Positions 34,732 through 43,731 of a DNA stretch of 64,000 bases are shown one piece after another. The DNA is from QIAW01 sp035487295 (GTDB lineage: Bacteria; Acidobacteriota; Terriglobia; Terriglobales; Acidobacteriaceae). The notes beneath the pieces are model-generated. The model did not search any database, was not told where the DNA came from, and worked only from the letters and a program-made list of their open reading frames with translations. The stretch covers positions 180,357 through 244,356 of the forward strand of contig DATHMH010000017.1 in the NCBI GenBank assembly GCA_035487295.1, in the 5' to 3' direction. The translations under genes were made by a program, and so were the position numbers. The number at the start of each line of letters is the position of its first letter. The stretch's first letter is position 1.

Positions 34732-35769
34732 ATGTTCTCTTTTCTTCACAAATATTGGCTACGAATAGCCGCCTTCTCTGCGCTCCTGCCGTGCATGATC
34801 CTCATTGCCGGGTGCAATCGCGATTCGGTCAAGCCGGGCGAAGTGGCCTATGTTGCCGCCGCGCAGGTGACGCTGCGCGACCGTGTGGCGGCCGTCTTCA
34901 ATAAAACCGGCATCGTGGATAACGGCGAGAAAGTCAGCATCCTGGAGCGCACCAAGAACGGGCGCTTTGTGCGCGTCCGCTCCGCGCACGGAGAAGAAGG
35001 CTGGGTGGAGCAGCGCTATCTTGCCGACCAGAAAGTTTTTGACCGCTTCCAGAGTCTCGGACAGCAGTATGGCAATACTCCCGTTCAGGCCCGTGCGATC
35101 ACGCGCGCTGATTTGAATATGCACGCCACCCCCGGCCGCGACAGCGAACATCTGTATCTGCTCAAAGAAGGAGAAAAGCTTGATCTGCTCAAGCGCGCCA
35201 CTGCGGAAAAAGCGGTGAAAGGCGCCGCCAAGCCGGTTACGGATAGCAACGCCGCTCCCCTGCCACCGCCGGTGGTGGAAGACTGGTGGCTCGTCCGCAA
35301 CTCGCAAAAACATTATGGCTGGATACTGGCCCGCATGGTGGATATCGACATACCCGTTGACGTCGCCCAGTACGCCGAAGGCCAACGCATCATCGCCGAC
35401 TTCGTTCTCAATCAGGTGGATGACAACGGCAAGCAGGTGCCACAGTATCTTCTATTACTCAATGAATCGAAAGAAGGCAGCCCGGTAGATTTCGACCAGA
35501 TACGCGTCTTCACCTGGAACAAACGCCCCCATCATTATGAAACTGCCTACCGCGAGCGCAACCTGAATGGCCTGTTGCCGGCCGAGGCTGGCCAGGAAAA
35601 TCTTGGCGCTGAGGGCACGCTGCCGATTTTCACCATCCACGTGCGCGACGATTCCGGCAACATCACGGAGCGGAAATACCGGCTCAAAGGCGTCATGGTA
35701 AAACGAGTCCTGGCTCCGGGAGAAGAACCCGCCAAACTCGGCCGCCACAAAGTCAGAAGTACGAAGTAG
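34732..35769 (+). CDS. SH3-domain lipoprotein
   Basis: A 345-residue lipoprotein with lipobox ILIAGC. Two bacterial SH3-like domains follow: about residues 35-90 (VAYVAAAQVTLRDRV, VRVRSAHGEEGWVEQRYLA) and 115-210 (ADLNMHATPGRDSEHLYLL, WWLVRNSQKHYGWILARMV). The remaining 130 residues are a beta domain with QVPQYLLLLNESKEGSPVDF. SH3b domains often bind peptidoglycan, so cell-wall sensing or anchoring is likely. The ATG at 34732 is preferred to an upstream TTG. The final residues (VRSTK-stop) are encoded by units of the heptamer array at 35756. Confidence 0.75.
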   Translation: MFSFLHKYWLRIAAFSALLPCMILIAGCNRDSVKPGEVAYVAAAQVTLRDRVAAVFNKTGIVDNGEKVSILERTKNGRFVRVRSAHGEEGWVEQRYLADQKVFDRFQSLGQQYGNTPVQARAITRADLNMHATPGRDSEHLYLLKEGEKLDLLKRATAEKAVKGAAKPVTDSNAAPLPPPVVEDWWLVRNSQKHYGWILARMVDIDIPVDVAQYAEGQRIIADFVLNQVDDNGKQVPQYLLLLNESKEGSPVDFDQIRVFTWNKRPHHYETAYRERNLNGLLPAEAGQENLGAEGTLPIFTIHVRDDSGNITERKYRLKGVMVKRVLAPGEEPAKLGRHKVRSTK

Positions 35770-35844
35770 GAAGTACGAAGCAGGAATGTGAGATCTACTT
35801 TCTTTTTCACTTCTTACTTCCTACTTCTTACTTCTTACTTCGTA
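35756..35844. repeat. Facing 7-base-period arrays, GAAGTAC and CTTCTTA
   Basis: Left arm (35756-35790): GAAGTAC, GAAGTAG, GAAGTAC, GAAGCAG, GAATGTG. Right arm (35810-35844): CTTCTTA, CTTCCTA, CTTCTTA twice, CTTCGTA. The arms are roughly complementary and could fold into a long hairpin. The left arm includes the stop codon of the SH3 lipoprotein. Confidence 0.88.
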
Positions 35845-35865
35845 CCTCCAACTTCCCCTGTCCTG

Positions 35866-35893
35866 GCTGAATGCTGAATGCTGAGTGCTGAAT
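35866..35893. repeat. 7-base-period array, unit GCTGAAT (4 units)
   Basis: GCTGAAT, GCTGAAT, GCTGAGT, GCTGAAT. The same unit family occurs at 17383, 18 kb away, so it is a dispersed family rather than local slippage. Confidence 0.85.
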
Positions 35894-35958
35894 GCTGTTT
35901 TTTTCCAGCGAACCCCCCGCCTTTCCCCCGAATCCAATCATTTGCGAGAGGAGGCTCC

Positions 35959-36186
35959 ATGGCAGAAAAAGTGAAGCGCTTGAACCTGGAACGGGACTAC
36001 AAGAAGTACCTGTATTTTATTGACGGGGCCGGTAACGTGCGAGCTAAGTCCAAGACGGGCGAAGGCGAGGCCCAAACCCTGGTGGAGCATGCTGTTGAGC
36101 GCGACAACAACTATCTTTATTTCATCGATAAAGATGGCGATATCGCGCGCTCACCCCGCGCCTCCAGGGGCAAGAAAGCTGCCTGA
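35959..36186 (+). CDS. 75-aa protein with two YLYFID repeats
   Basis: A small, basic, cytoplasmic protein made of two copies of one module: KKYLYFIDGAGNVRAKSK and NNYLYFIDKDGDIARSPR, each a beta-turn-beta unit, joined by a helix (GEAQTLVEHAVE). The ATG at 35959 has a strong GAGAGGAGG upstream; an earlier in-frame start lies in the heptamer array and is rejected. It sits 18 bases before the PRTase/kinase-like gene and is probably co-transcribed. Similar short proteins exist in other bacteria as I recall, but their function is not known to me. Confidence 0.7.
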   Translation: MAEKVKRLNLERDYKKYLYFIDGAGNVRAKSKTGEGEAQTLVEHAVERDNNYLYFIDKDGDIARSPRASRGKKAA

Positions 36187-36204
36187 GCATTCTCACCCAC
36201 TCCC

Positions 36205-37917
36205 ATGTACGTCTTTCGCAGTGAACGCCGTGTGGCGCCGGGGGAGGACTTGCTTGGCGGATTGCGCAATGCATTGTCGCGCGCCTCTCAAGCCGGAGCG
36301 CTCGATGAAGTGTTGGATGCGCTCCTCCGCGCGGGTGAATTGGAGTGCGCTCTCGCCGATACGCAGACTGATGCCGATCAGCTCACCCTGATCTGTTCCA
36401 TCACCGATGCTCTCGCCGATTGCCTGTTAAAGCCCTCCGAACCTGGTCGCCATCTGCTGGAAAGGGTTGCGCAGTTGCGGCCTCCGCAAACCCTTTGCGT
36501 TTCCAAGCCCGAAGGATTTGCCTATTACGCTTTGCATCCTCTCGACTATGCGCTTCTGGCAAACTCTTTTTGCCATGGTATCCATAACGCTGCGGTCATC
36601 GGTCTTCGTAGTATCGGTACAACTTTGAGTGCGGTGGTGACGTCGGCTTTGCGCCGCCGCGGCATACTCACCGAGCGCATCACCACCCGTCCCCAGGGAC
36701 ATCCTTTTGATCGTCAATGCCGTTTCAGCGATGAACAGGTGCAGTGGCTTCGCTCTTATCTTTACGCCGATGCTCATTTTTTTGTCGTAGATGAAGGGCC
36801 GGGTCTCAGCGGCTCATCGCTCTTGTCGGTCGCTGAAGCCCTGGTTGCGGCGGGGGTTCCATCGGCGAGAATTACCCTGTTCTGCAGCCATCAGCCTGAT
36901 CCCGAACGTTTGCGGGCGCGCGATGCCGCGCGGCGCTGGAAAAGTTTTCACAGCGAGGGCATTCCTTTCGGAACGCGAAAGCCGGCAGATGCCGATCAAT
37001 GGCTCGGAGCGGGCCTTTGGCGAGCGCATCTTCTGCCGGCGCCAGATCCTCCTGAAGTGGAATGGCCGGCTTCATGGACGCACGTCGAGCGCTCCAAATA
37101 TCTCGCGCGCGGCGGCTCGGCATTTTGCAAGTTTGAAGGCCTGGGCCGCTATGGAAAAGAAGTTGTCAGCCGCTCGCGGCAATTGGCTGAAGCCTGCTTC
37201 GGCCCTCGCCTGCTGCACGCACTCGACTCGCAGGGATACGCTTATTACGAATGTCTTGACGGGTCTTCCTTTTATGGGAATTCATCGTCGAGCGGCGAAA
37301 CGGGAGAAGATGTGCTGCGAAATCTCGCCCGCTACTGCGCCTGGCGCGCCCGCGAGCTTGCCTGCGATTCGCCCCAGGCTTCGTCCGACGAGGTCAGTTT
37401 GCAGGAGATGTGCTACGTGAACGCAAGCGAGGAGTTCGGGAGTGACATGCATACCGCAGGCGAATTCCTGCCCTGCGAGCGGCCCGTAATCGCCGACGCG
37501 CGCATGATGCCGCACGAGTGGATACGCACCCCATCCGGCGCCCTGATGAAAACCGACGGCGCCGGCCACGGCGACGACCATTTCTTCCCCGGACCGTGCG
37601 ATATTGCCTGGGACCTGGCCGGCGTCATCATCGAATGGCAGCTATCGCCCGTGGCGGCAGATTTTTTTATTCACGCCTATCGCCGCCTGAGCGGCGACAA
37701 CCCACGCTCCAGGCTCGATCATTATCTATTGGCCTATTCGTTGTTTCGTATGGGATATACCCAGATGGCCTTCGAAGCAATGCAGGGAAGCGATGAAGAG
37801 GGCCGGCTGCGGCGGGCTTTTGGCTTTTATCGTGAAGCTGCCTGCTTTCATTTGAACCGGAATGGATTTGCCGCAACTCAAGAAACCGCAGTCACATTGC
37901 CGGCTACGCTGTTTTAG
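36205..37917 (+). CDS. Phosphoribosyltransferase-like/kinase-like fusion protein
   Basis: A 570-residue cytoplasmic protein. Residues about 100-260 have the type I PRTase pattern: GLRSIGTTLSAVVTSAL as a pyrophosphate loop and HFFVVDEGPGLSGSSLLSVAEAL as the PRPP-binding motif. The C-terminal half resembles an aminoglycoside-phosphotransferase-type kinase: YYECLDG in the middle, and SGALMKTDGAGHGDDHFFPG then CDIAWDLAGVIIEW, where the two acidic residues could bind magnesium. The catalytic HxD loop is not in its usual form, so activity is uncertain. The combination suggests nucleotide or nucleoside-type chemistry with PRPP. No characterised homologue is known to me. Confidence 0.6.
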   Translation: MYVFRSERRVAPGEDLLGGLRNALSRASQAGALDEVLDALLRAGELECALADTQTDADQLTLICSITDALADCLLKPSEPGRHLLERVAQLRPPQTLCVSKPEGFAYYALHPLDYALLANSFCHGIHNAAVIGLRSIGTTLSAVVTSALRRRGILTERITTRPQGHPFDRQCRFSDEQVQWLRSYLYADAHFFVVDEGPGLSGSSLLSVAEALVAAGVPSARITLFCSHQPDPERLRARDAARRWKSFHSEGIPFGTRKPADADQWLGAGLWRAHLLPAPDPPEVEWPASWTHVERSKYLARGGSAFCKFEGLGRYGKEVVSRSRQLAEACFGPRLLHALDSQGYAYYECLDGSSFYGNSSSSGETGEDVLRNLARYCAWRARELACDSPQASSDEVSLQEMCYVNASEEFGSDMHTAGEFLPCERPVIADARMMPHEWIRTPSGALMKTDGAGHGDDHFFPGPCDIAWDLAGVIIEWQLSPVAADFFIHAYRRLSGDNPRSRLDHYLLAYSLFRMGYTQMAFEAMQGSDEEGRLRRAFGFYREAACFHLNRNGFAATQETAVTLPATLF

Positions 37918-38303
37918 CTATTACTGTACGTCCGTTCGCCACTCCGTTTGCATCTTGCCATCCTGAGCCGCGGACCGTTTTTTCGAACCGTCCGTAGCGT
38001 CAGAAGCTAGGCCGCTGAACTGTGACCACGCTCTTGGTTCATCGTTCCCCTTTGCACTGTCATCCTGAGCGCCGTTTTTTTGGCGCGAAGAGTTTGTCCT
38101 GAGCGAAGCCGAAGGAACCCAGAGAATGTTTCATCACCCAGGCCGCTTATCAGGCTTTCTCTCGAAGATCTTTCTTGATTCCCCTTTGCACCGGAAGAAA
38201 TAAACCACTTCCGCATTTAGCTTCTGGAGAGCTTGTCGAAGGAATTGCGTTTTCTTGTCTGGGCGATGCTGTTCTTTGCGTAGAGAAAAAAACCAAACAA
38301 ATC
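37918..38303. repeat. Intergenic region with TGTCATCCTGAGC repeats
   Basis: No gene is seen in this 386-base gap between convergent genes. It carries GCCATCCTGAGCCGCGGACCG (near 37957) and TGCACTGTCATCCTGAGCG (near 38056), followed by TTTGTCCTGAGCGAAGCCG. These are variants of a dispersed acidobacterial spacer repeat, and one is shared with 31350. Confidence 0.55.
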
Positions 38304-39446
38304 TTAAGAGTAAAACTCTGCAACCGTCTCCACCACGTAGTTTTGCTCTTCTTCGCTCAGCTCAGGAAACATCGGCAGCGCCAGCACTTCGCGCGCCGCC
38401 CGTTCGGCCTCGGGCAGGTCATCTTCGCGGTATCCCAGGTAGGCAAAGCATCTTTGCTGGTGAAGCGGAAGCGGATAATAAACTTCAGCGCCAATGCCGG
38501 CTTCGCCCAGAAATTTTTTGAGCTCATCCCGCCGCTGCGCACGGATTACATATTGATGATAAATGTGCTGCGCCTGCGGCAGGCAGTCCAGGAACTGCAC
38601 CGGCGATTGCGGATCGTTGCCGTTGCTCTGGCGAAGCCCAGCCCGAGTGAACAGTGAGTCGTATGTGGCGGCCCGCGCGCGCCGCTGGCGGTTCCACTCT
38701 TCCAGGTATTTCATCTTGATGCGGAGCACAGCGGCCTGCATGCCGTCCAGGCGGCTGTTCCAGCCTATCTCGTCGTGAAAATAACGCTCGCGACTGCCAT
38801 GGTTCCGCAGGCTGCGCATGCGTTCGGCCACGCCGGCATCTTGCGTGGTGACGCAGCCTGCCTCGCCGGCCGCGCTGAGATTCTTTGTAGGATAAAAACT
38901 GAACGCCGCGGCCTTCCCCAACGACCCGGCGCGCTTGCCGCGCCACCCGGCGCCGAAGGCCTGCGCCGCATCTTCAATGAGCGCAAGTCTGCTTTCGCCG
39001 GCGATGCTGAGAAAGGCGTCCATATCGGCGCATTGCCCGTAAAGGTGTACCGGCAGGATGGCGCGCAGGTTGGGCGTGCTCTTAATGCGGCCAATGGTCT
39101 GCTCAGGACTCAAATTCAGTGTGCGCCCGTCAACATCCGCGAATACCGGACGCGCCCCCGCCCGCACAATAGCGCTTGCGCTGGCGAAAAAACTGAACGG
39201 GGTGGTAATCACCGAATCGCCCGGCTGTACACCGGCAGCCACCAGGGCAAGCCATAATGCGTCTGTCCCGGAAGCGCAGCCTACGGTGTCGTGCACGCCA
39301 ATGTAGGCAGAGACCTCTTTTTCGAATTGCGCGGCCTCCGGCCCCAAAATGAACTGCTGCGAATCGCAAACCCGCTCCAGCGCGCGCACGATCTCCTCCC
39401 GCACCTGCGCGTATTGCCGCCGCAGGTCCAGCAGGGGAACCTGCAT
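38304..39446 (-). CDS. DegT/DnrJ/EryC1-type sugar aminotransferase
   Basis: A 380-residue PLP enzyme that normally transfers an amino group to a nucleotide-activated keto-sugar. Typical segments: VPLLDLRRQYAQVREEI, GCASGTDALWLAL, ITTPFSFFASASAI, LIEDAAQAFGA, the PLP lysine in SFYPTKNLSAAGE and NSRLDGMQAAVL. The product would be an amino sugar for a surface polysaccharide or lipopolysaccharide. No dehydratase or epimerase is adjacent. The start at 39446 (MQVPLLDLRR) fits the family; a 12-residue longer form is possible. Confidence 0.9.
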   Translation of the reverse strand: MQVPLLDLRRQYAQVREEIVRALERVCDSQQFILGPEAAQFEKEVSAYIGVHDTVGCASGTDALWLALVAAGVQPGDSVITTPFSFFASASAIVRAGARPVFADVDGRTLNLSPEQTIGRIKSTPNLRAILPVHLYGQCADMDAFLSIAGESRLALIEDAAQAFGAGWRGKRAGSLGKAAAFSFYPTKNLSAAGEAGCVTTQDAGVAERMRSLRNHGSRERYFHDEIGWNSRLDGMQAAVLRIKMKYLEEWNRQRRARAATYDSLFTRAGLRQSNGNDPQSPVQFLDCLPQAQHIYHQYVIRAQRRDELKKFLGEAGIGAEVYYPLPLHQQRCFAYLGYREDDLPEAERAAREVLALPMFPELSEEEQNYVVETVAEFYS

Positions 39447-40020
39447 CAGTTTGCGTTCCGGTTTGGTGGATGTCGTGCGCAACTTCAGCTATGCCTTGTC
39501 AGCTTGGCAAATTCTATCGCAGTTTGTGGCACGGCTGCTGGAGTGTATATGCGACTGGACTTCCTTAAATTGGCGCTAAACCCTGAATTCTCACCACGAA
39601 GACACTCAGACTTCTGACCCTCGCACAGTTCTGTTCGCGACCAGTTTCAGGGGTGACAAGTGTGCTTTCAGGAGCGACCACGGTTGCTCTGAATACCCCC
39701 AACTCTCCGTGCCACCGTGTCTCCGTGGTGAGAAATTGGCCAAAAATCTACAGATTTTGGAATCCCGCCAACGTGAGTTCCATTAATTTGTAGAAAAAAC
39801 CATCAATATTTCCCACATATGAACTGATATTCATAATGTTTACAAGCGGTTACATGAATCATCGCTTTGGACTGTGAGTTGCACCCTTAAAACCTTTAGT
39901 CGATCCCAGAGCGACTCGGACGCGAGTTTCTCTAAACGCAATTCCTAATCATTCACCACAGAGACCTTATATAGGTGGTCCTCTGTAAGTTCTAAAACTT
40001 AAGTTTCCTTGGAGGGGCAA
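39447..40020. other. Long upstream region of the TonB receptor
   Basis: No gene is seen. Sequences CTCACCACGAAGACAC (near 39590) and CCGTGTCTCCGTGGTGAGAA (near 39715) are inverted copies of a short repeat, and CTCTGTGGTGAATTCTC recurs at 43675 after the receptor, so the receptor gene is bracketed by related sequence. Towards the receptor lie an ATGAA-CTGATA-TTCAT dyad, the TTTACA box listed separately, and a hairpin (39959-39985, CAGAGACC/GGTCCTCTG with one bulge) ending 26 bases before the ribosome binding site. Confidence 0.5.
39839..39854 (+). promoter_or_regulatory. TTTACA-AGCG-GTTACA direct-repeat box
   Basis: Two TTACA half-sites lie exactly 10 bases apart, about 170 bases upstream of the receptor start. 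The layout is like the TTTACA-N4-TTAACC boxes in the first 2 kb of the window. A common regulator is possible but not shown. Confidence 0.25.
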
Positions 40021-43000
40021 ATGAGGATATCCGCATTTTGGAAAAATTCCACAAAAATTCTACTCGCAATGCTGGCGCTGATGGCGTTTTCCGTCAGCGC
40101 ATTCGCGCAATTTGAAACCGGCGCAATTAGCGGTTCGGTGACCGACTCGCAGAAAGCGGTCATTACCGGCGCTGCGGTTACCGCGACATCGCAAACCGGA
40201 GTCTCGCGGTCAGCGACCACAGACAATTTGGGCAATTATGTGATCCCGAGCCTGGCGCCCGGCTTATATGAAGTTAAGGTTTCCCACACCGGCTTCGGCG
40301 ACTACAAGCAGAGGTTTACTGTATCCCCGGGCGTGAAGACCTCGGTGAACGTAACCCTGTCGGCGCAGGCCACGGGAGAAACTGTCGAAGTTATCGGTAC
40401 CAGCGAAACACAGGTTGACACTCAAACTTCATCCCTGAACCAGATTGTGGATCAGACGCGTGTCGCCGAACTTCCCAGCCTCACCCGCAATCCCTATGAC
40501 TTCGTTCAGACCCTGGGCAATGTGAACCAGGATTCGGCGTCAGGTACGGGCGGAACTGATGAGGTTACCCGCGGCACCGGCGTTTCTATCAACGGCGCGC
40601 GCTCTGCCAGCACCAACATCCTGCTCGATGGCGTGGAAAACGTGGACCTGTATACCACCAAGGTGGGGCAGACCGTGCCCCTCGATTCAGTGCAGGAGTT
40701 CAGCGTTACCACCAGCAACTTCTCGGCGGAGTATGGCCGGGCTTCAGGCGGCGTGGTCAATGTGGTCACCAAGGGTGGCAGCAACAATCTTCACGGCAGT
40801 CTTTATGAGTTCAACCGTCTATCGGCCTATACCTCCAACGACTTTGACAGCAACGCCAACGGGGTTCCCAAGGCCAAATACACCCGCAACCAGTTCGGAT
40901 ATTCGGTGGGTGGGCCTATTAAGAAAGACAAGCTGTTCTTCTTCAGCAGCACCGAGTGGCTGCGGGTTCGCAGCGCGGCAAACGTCATCGACGCAATTCC
41001 CGATCCTGCATTTTTGGCGGCGACCTCGGCGGCAACCAAGGCGTATTTCAATGGCTTTACTCTGCGCCCGGGTCTGACAGTAGTGCAGAGGCTTAATGCT
41101 TTAAAATCAAACGCTGTGCCCACCGGTACCAGTAGTGCTGCATATACTGCCTATGCTGGCGCCACTGGACTGGGCGGGCCGGTGATGGATATTGTCAACT
41201 ACCAAACCCCGAGCGATTCCGGCGGCGGCGCTCCGCAGAACACCTGGTATTCATCCAACAAAGTGGATTTCAACTTGTCGGACAAGACCACGATGTATGG
41301 CCGCTACTCAGTGTTCAATGAGAACGAATTTGCCGGTATCGTCGTTAACAGCCCCTACACCGGCTTCGACACCGGGCAAAACGAGTTGAACCAGAACTTC
41401 CTCTATTCGCTGACCCACATCTGGAGTCCCAGGATTGTCACCGATACCAAGATCAATTACAGCCGCATTAAGCTATTGCAGCCTCTGGCCTCACAGCCAA
41501 TACAGCCTAGTTTGTACTTTAATATCCAAAGCGAGGCCACAATCAACGGCAACAATACCTGTCTGCCGGGCTATTCCTGCACCACGCCAGGCAATTCCAT
41601 CCCCTTTGGCGGCCCGCAGCACATCGCCCAGATCGCCCAATCCATCAGCATCAACAAGGGCAACCATGATCTGCGCTTTGGCGGCGATTATCTGTACGCG
41701 CAGGATAACCGCACCTTTGGCGCCTATGAGAACGCCGTAGAAGGGTTGGAATCGGGTGGCACTAAGGGCGGCCTTTCTCAAGGTCTTGATGACCTGATGA
41801 ATGCCCAGGCAGGGTGGTTCCAGGTAGTGATTAATCCTCAGGGCAAGTTCCCCTGCTTCAAAGATCCTACGGGAGCCACCATCGTGACCCCGGGGTGCAG
41901 CGTCAACCTGCCGGTCGCGCAGCCCAGCTTCTCGCGCAGCAACCGTTACAATGAATTCTCATTGTACGGGCAGGATTCCTGGAAGGTTCTTCCCCGCCTG
42001 ACTCTGAACCTGGGCCTGCGCTGGGAGTACTATGGGACGCAACACAACAACCACCAGAACCTGGATTCGAACTTCGTCTTCGGCCCGGGAAACAGCCTGG
42101 TTCAGAAGATTCAAACCGGCCAGGTGTTCACGGTTGCGGCCACGCCCAACAGCCCAGCCAGTCCGGTGGGCGGCCTGTGGAACGCTTCTCCCCGTAACTT
42201 TGCTCCCCGCGTCGGCTTTGCCTGGGATGTCTTTGGCGATGGCAAGACCAGCCTACGTGGAGGATACGGTATGGCTTATGAGCGCAACTTTGGCAACGTT
42301 ACCTTTAACGTCATCCAGAACCCGCCGGCGCAATTCAACTCCATTTTTCAAGGTACTGGCACAGTGGCAGCGCCCTTCATCCCGCTTGCCGGCTTGAACA
42401 ACCTCGGGCCATTTGCCGGAACCGGCACCAAACCCCTTCCCAACCCCAGCCTGCGTTACGTGCGTCAGGATATTCCTACCGCATATACCGAGAGCTGGAA
42501 CCTCTCCGTCGAACGGCAGGTCCTGCACAATTCGCTCTTTGCCCTGGAGTATTCCGGCCAGCGCGGCATTCACCTGTATTCGATTGAGAACTTGAATCAG
42601 CAGGGGGCGGGCGTTGTTTATGGCGGGGCAGATGTCACCGCCACGGGCAATCCGTTGGAGCGCCTGAACCTGCAATACGGAAACATGAACACCCGCGGCG
42701 CCGATGGGTTCTCCTATTACAACTCCTTGAACACGCGCTTTAACTCCAACAACCTCTTTCACCAGGGGCTGAATATGAGCATTAACTACACCTGGTCGCA
42801 CACCATTGACAACCTGAGCTCGACCTTCAGCGAAACTCCGCAGACCGAGAACCTGGGATTGCTCGATCCATTCCAGCCTGCCTTGGATAAAGGCGATGCC
42901 GATTACGATGCCCGGCACCGCATTGCCATCAGTGCAGTGTGGGACTTGCCGTACGCCAAAGAGACACACGGTTGGGTGAAGCAAGTGCTCGATGGTTGGC

Positions 43001-43590
43001 AGATGGATCCCATCTTCATCGCCCACACCGGCAATCCTTTCACCGTGTTTGATAGCTCCGCCGGAGTTGGTGGCGATACCGCTTTTGCTCGCTACTTTAT
43101 TCCAACCGGCACGACCATACCTTTCACTGGCAGCACCAGCACTCCGGCCACCAGCCCGAACACCTTTACCTACCTGACCCTGCAGCCGTCGGCGACTTAT
43201 GCTGAACCGCTGACCGGCTCTGGGGAATTTCCGACCTGCAACATGGTCACTAACTCTGCCGGCGATCTGGTCTCAACCGGTCAGAACTGCCGTTGGCCGG
43301 CAAACATGGTTCACCGCAACGCCTTCCGTGGGCCGGGAGCTTATTTCGTCAACTTCGCAGTCCGGAAGTCGTTCCAGATTACCGAGCGCTACGGCCTGCA
43401 GTTCAGCAGCGAGGCCTACAACCTGCTGAACCACTCCAACTACTACGTGCAGAGCGGCGGCACGCAGGATCTCGGGAACGGGCCCAATACCGCGCCGTTC
43501 GCGGTTATCGGGAAGCGCGGAGTGAACCCAAATGGCATTACGGCCAACGAGCGCCGCTTTATCCAGTTTGCTCTGCGGTTGAATTTCTAA
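40021..43590 (+). CDS. Oar-like TonB-dependent outer-membrane receptor
   Basis: A 1189-residue outer-membrane protein. Signal peptide (residues 1-30, ending AFA-Q), then a carboxypeptidase regulatory-like domain (GAISGSVTDSQKAVITGAAV, GNYVIPSLAPGLYEVKV), a plug (TSSLNQIVDQTRVAELP, SINGARSASTNILLDGV, TSNFSAEYGRASGGVVNV) and a beta-barrel of about 900 residues (SLYGQDSWKVLPRLTLNLGLRWEYY is a typical strand pair, kept apart here). It ends RRFIQFALRLNF. These acidobacterial receptors probably import oligosaccharides or other large ligands. The ATG at 40021 follows GGAGGGG. It is monocistronic with a strong terminator. The ligand is unknown. Confidence 0.93.
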   Translation: MRISAFWKNSTKILLAMLALMAFSVSAFAQFETGAISGSVTDSQKAVITGAAVTATSQTGVSRSATTDNLGNYVIPSLAPGLYEVKVSHTGFGDYKQRFTVSPGVKTSVNVTLSAQATGETVEVIGTSETQVDTQTSSLNQIVDQTRVAELPSLTRNPYDFVQTLGNVNQDSASGTGGTDEVTRGTGVSINGARSASTNILLDGVENVDLYTTKVGQTVPLDSVQEFSVTTSNFSAEYGRASGGVVNVVTKGGSNNLHGSLYEFNRLSAYTSNDFDSNANGVPKAKYTRNQFGYSVGGPIKKDKLFFFSSTEWLRVRSAANVIDAIPDPAFLAATSAATKAYFNGFTLRPGLTVVQRLNALKSNAVPTGTSSAAYTAYAGATGLGGPVMDIVNYQTPSDSGGGAPQNTWYSSNKVDFNLSDKTTMYGRYSVFNENEFAGIVVNSPYTGFDTGQNELNQNFLYSLTHIWSPRIVTDTKINYSRIKLLQPLASQPIQPSLYFNIQSEATINGNNTCLPGYSCTTPGNSIPFGGPQHIAQIAQSISINKGNHDLRFGGDYLYAQDNRTFGAYENAVEGLESGGTKGGLSQGLDDLMNAQAGWFQVVINPQGKFPCFKDPTGATIVTPGCSVNLPVAQPSFSRSNRYNEFSLYGQDSWKVLPRLTLNLGLRWEYYGTQHNNHQNLDSNFVFGPGNSLVQKIQTGQVFTVAATPNSPASPVGGLWNASPRNFAPRVGFAWDVFGDGKTSLRGGYGMAYERNFGNVTFNVIQNPPAQFNSIFQGTGTVAAPFIPLAGLNNLGPFAGTGTKPLPNPSLRYVRQDIPTAYTESWNLSVERQVLHNSLFALEYSGQRGIHLYSIENLNQQGAGVVYGGADVTATGNPLERLNLQYGNMNTRGADGFSYYNSLNTRFNSNNLFHQGLNMSINYTWSHTIDNLSSTFSETPQTENLGLLDPFQPALDKGDADYDARHRIAISAVWDLPYAKETHGWVKQVLDGWQMDPIFIAHTGNPFTVFDSSAGVGGDTAFARYFIPTGTTIPFTGSTSTPATSPNTFTYLTLQPSATYAEPLTGSGEFPTCNMVTNSAGDLVSTGQNCRWPANMVHRNAFRGPGAYFVNFAVRKSFQITERYGLQFSSEAYNLLNHSNYYVQSGGTQDLGNGPNTAPFAVIGKRGVNPNGITANERRFIQFALRLNF

Positions 43591-43622
43591 CATAAGCAAA
43601 CAAACAAATTTGTAAGTCCTTC

Positions 43623-43649
43623 GGGGAGCGGAAACGCTCCCCTTTTTTT
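43623..43649 (+). terminator. Rho-independent terminator after TonB receptor
   Basis: GGGGAGCG-GAAA-CGCTCCCC is followed by seven T residues. A perfect 8-bp GC-rich stem with a GNRA-type loop. Confidence 0.95.
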
Positions 43650-43731
43650 ATTGAATGGTTTTCTTTTTTCTGCGCCTCTGTGGTGAATTCTCGTTTGTCA
43701 GCCTTGACGAAATTCGGCCCGGATCGATGGC

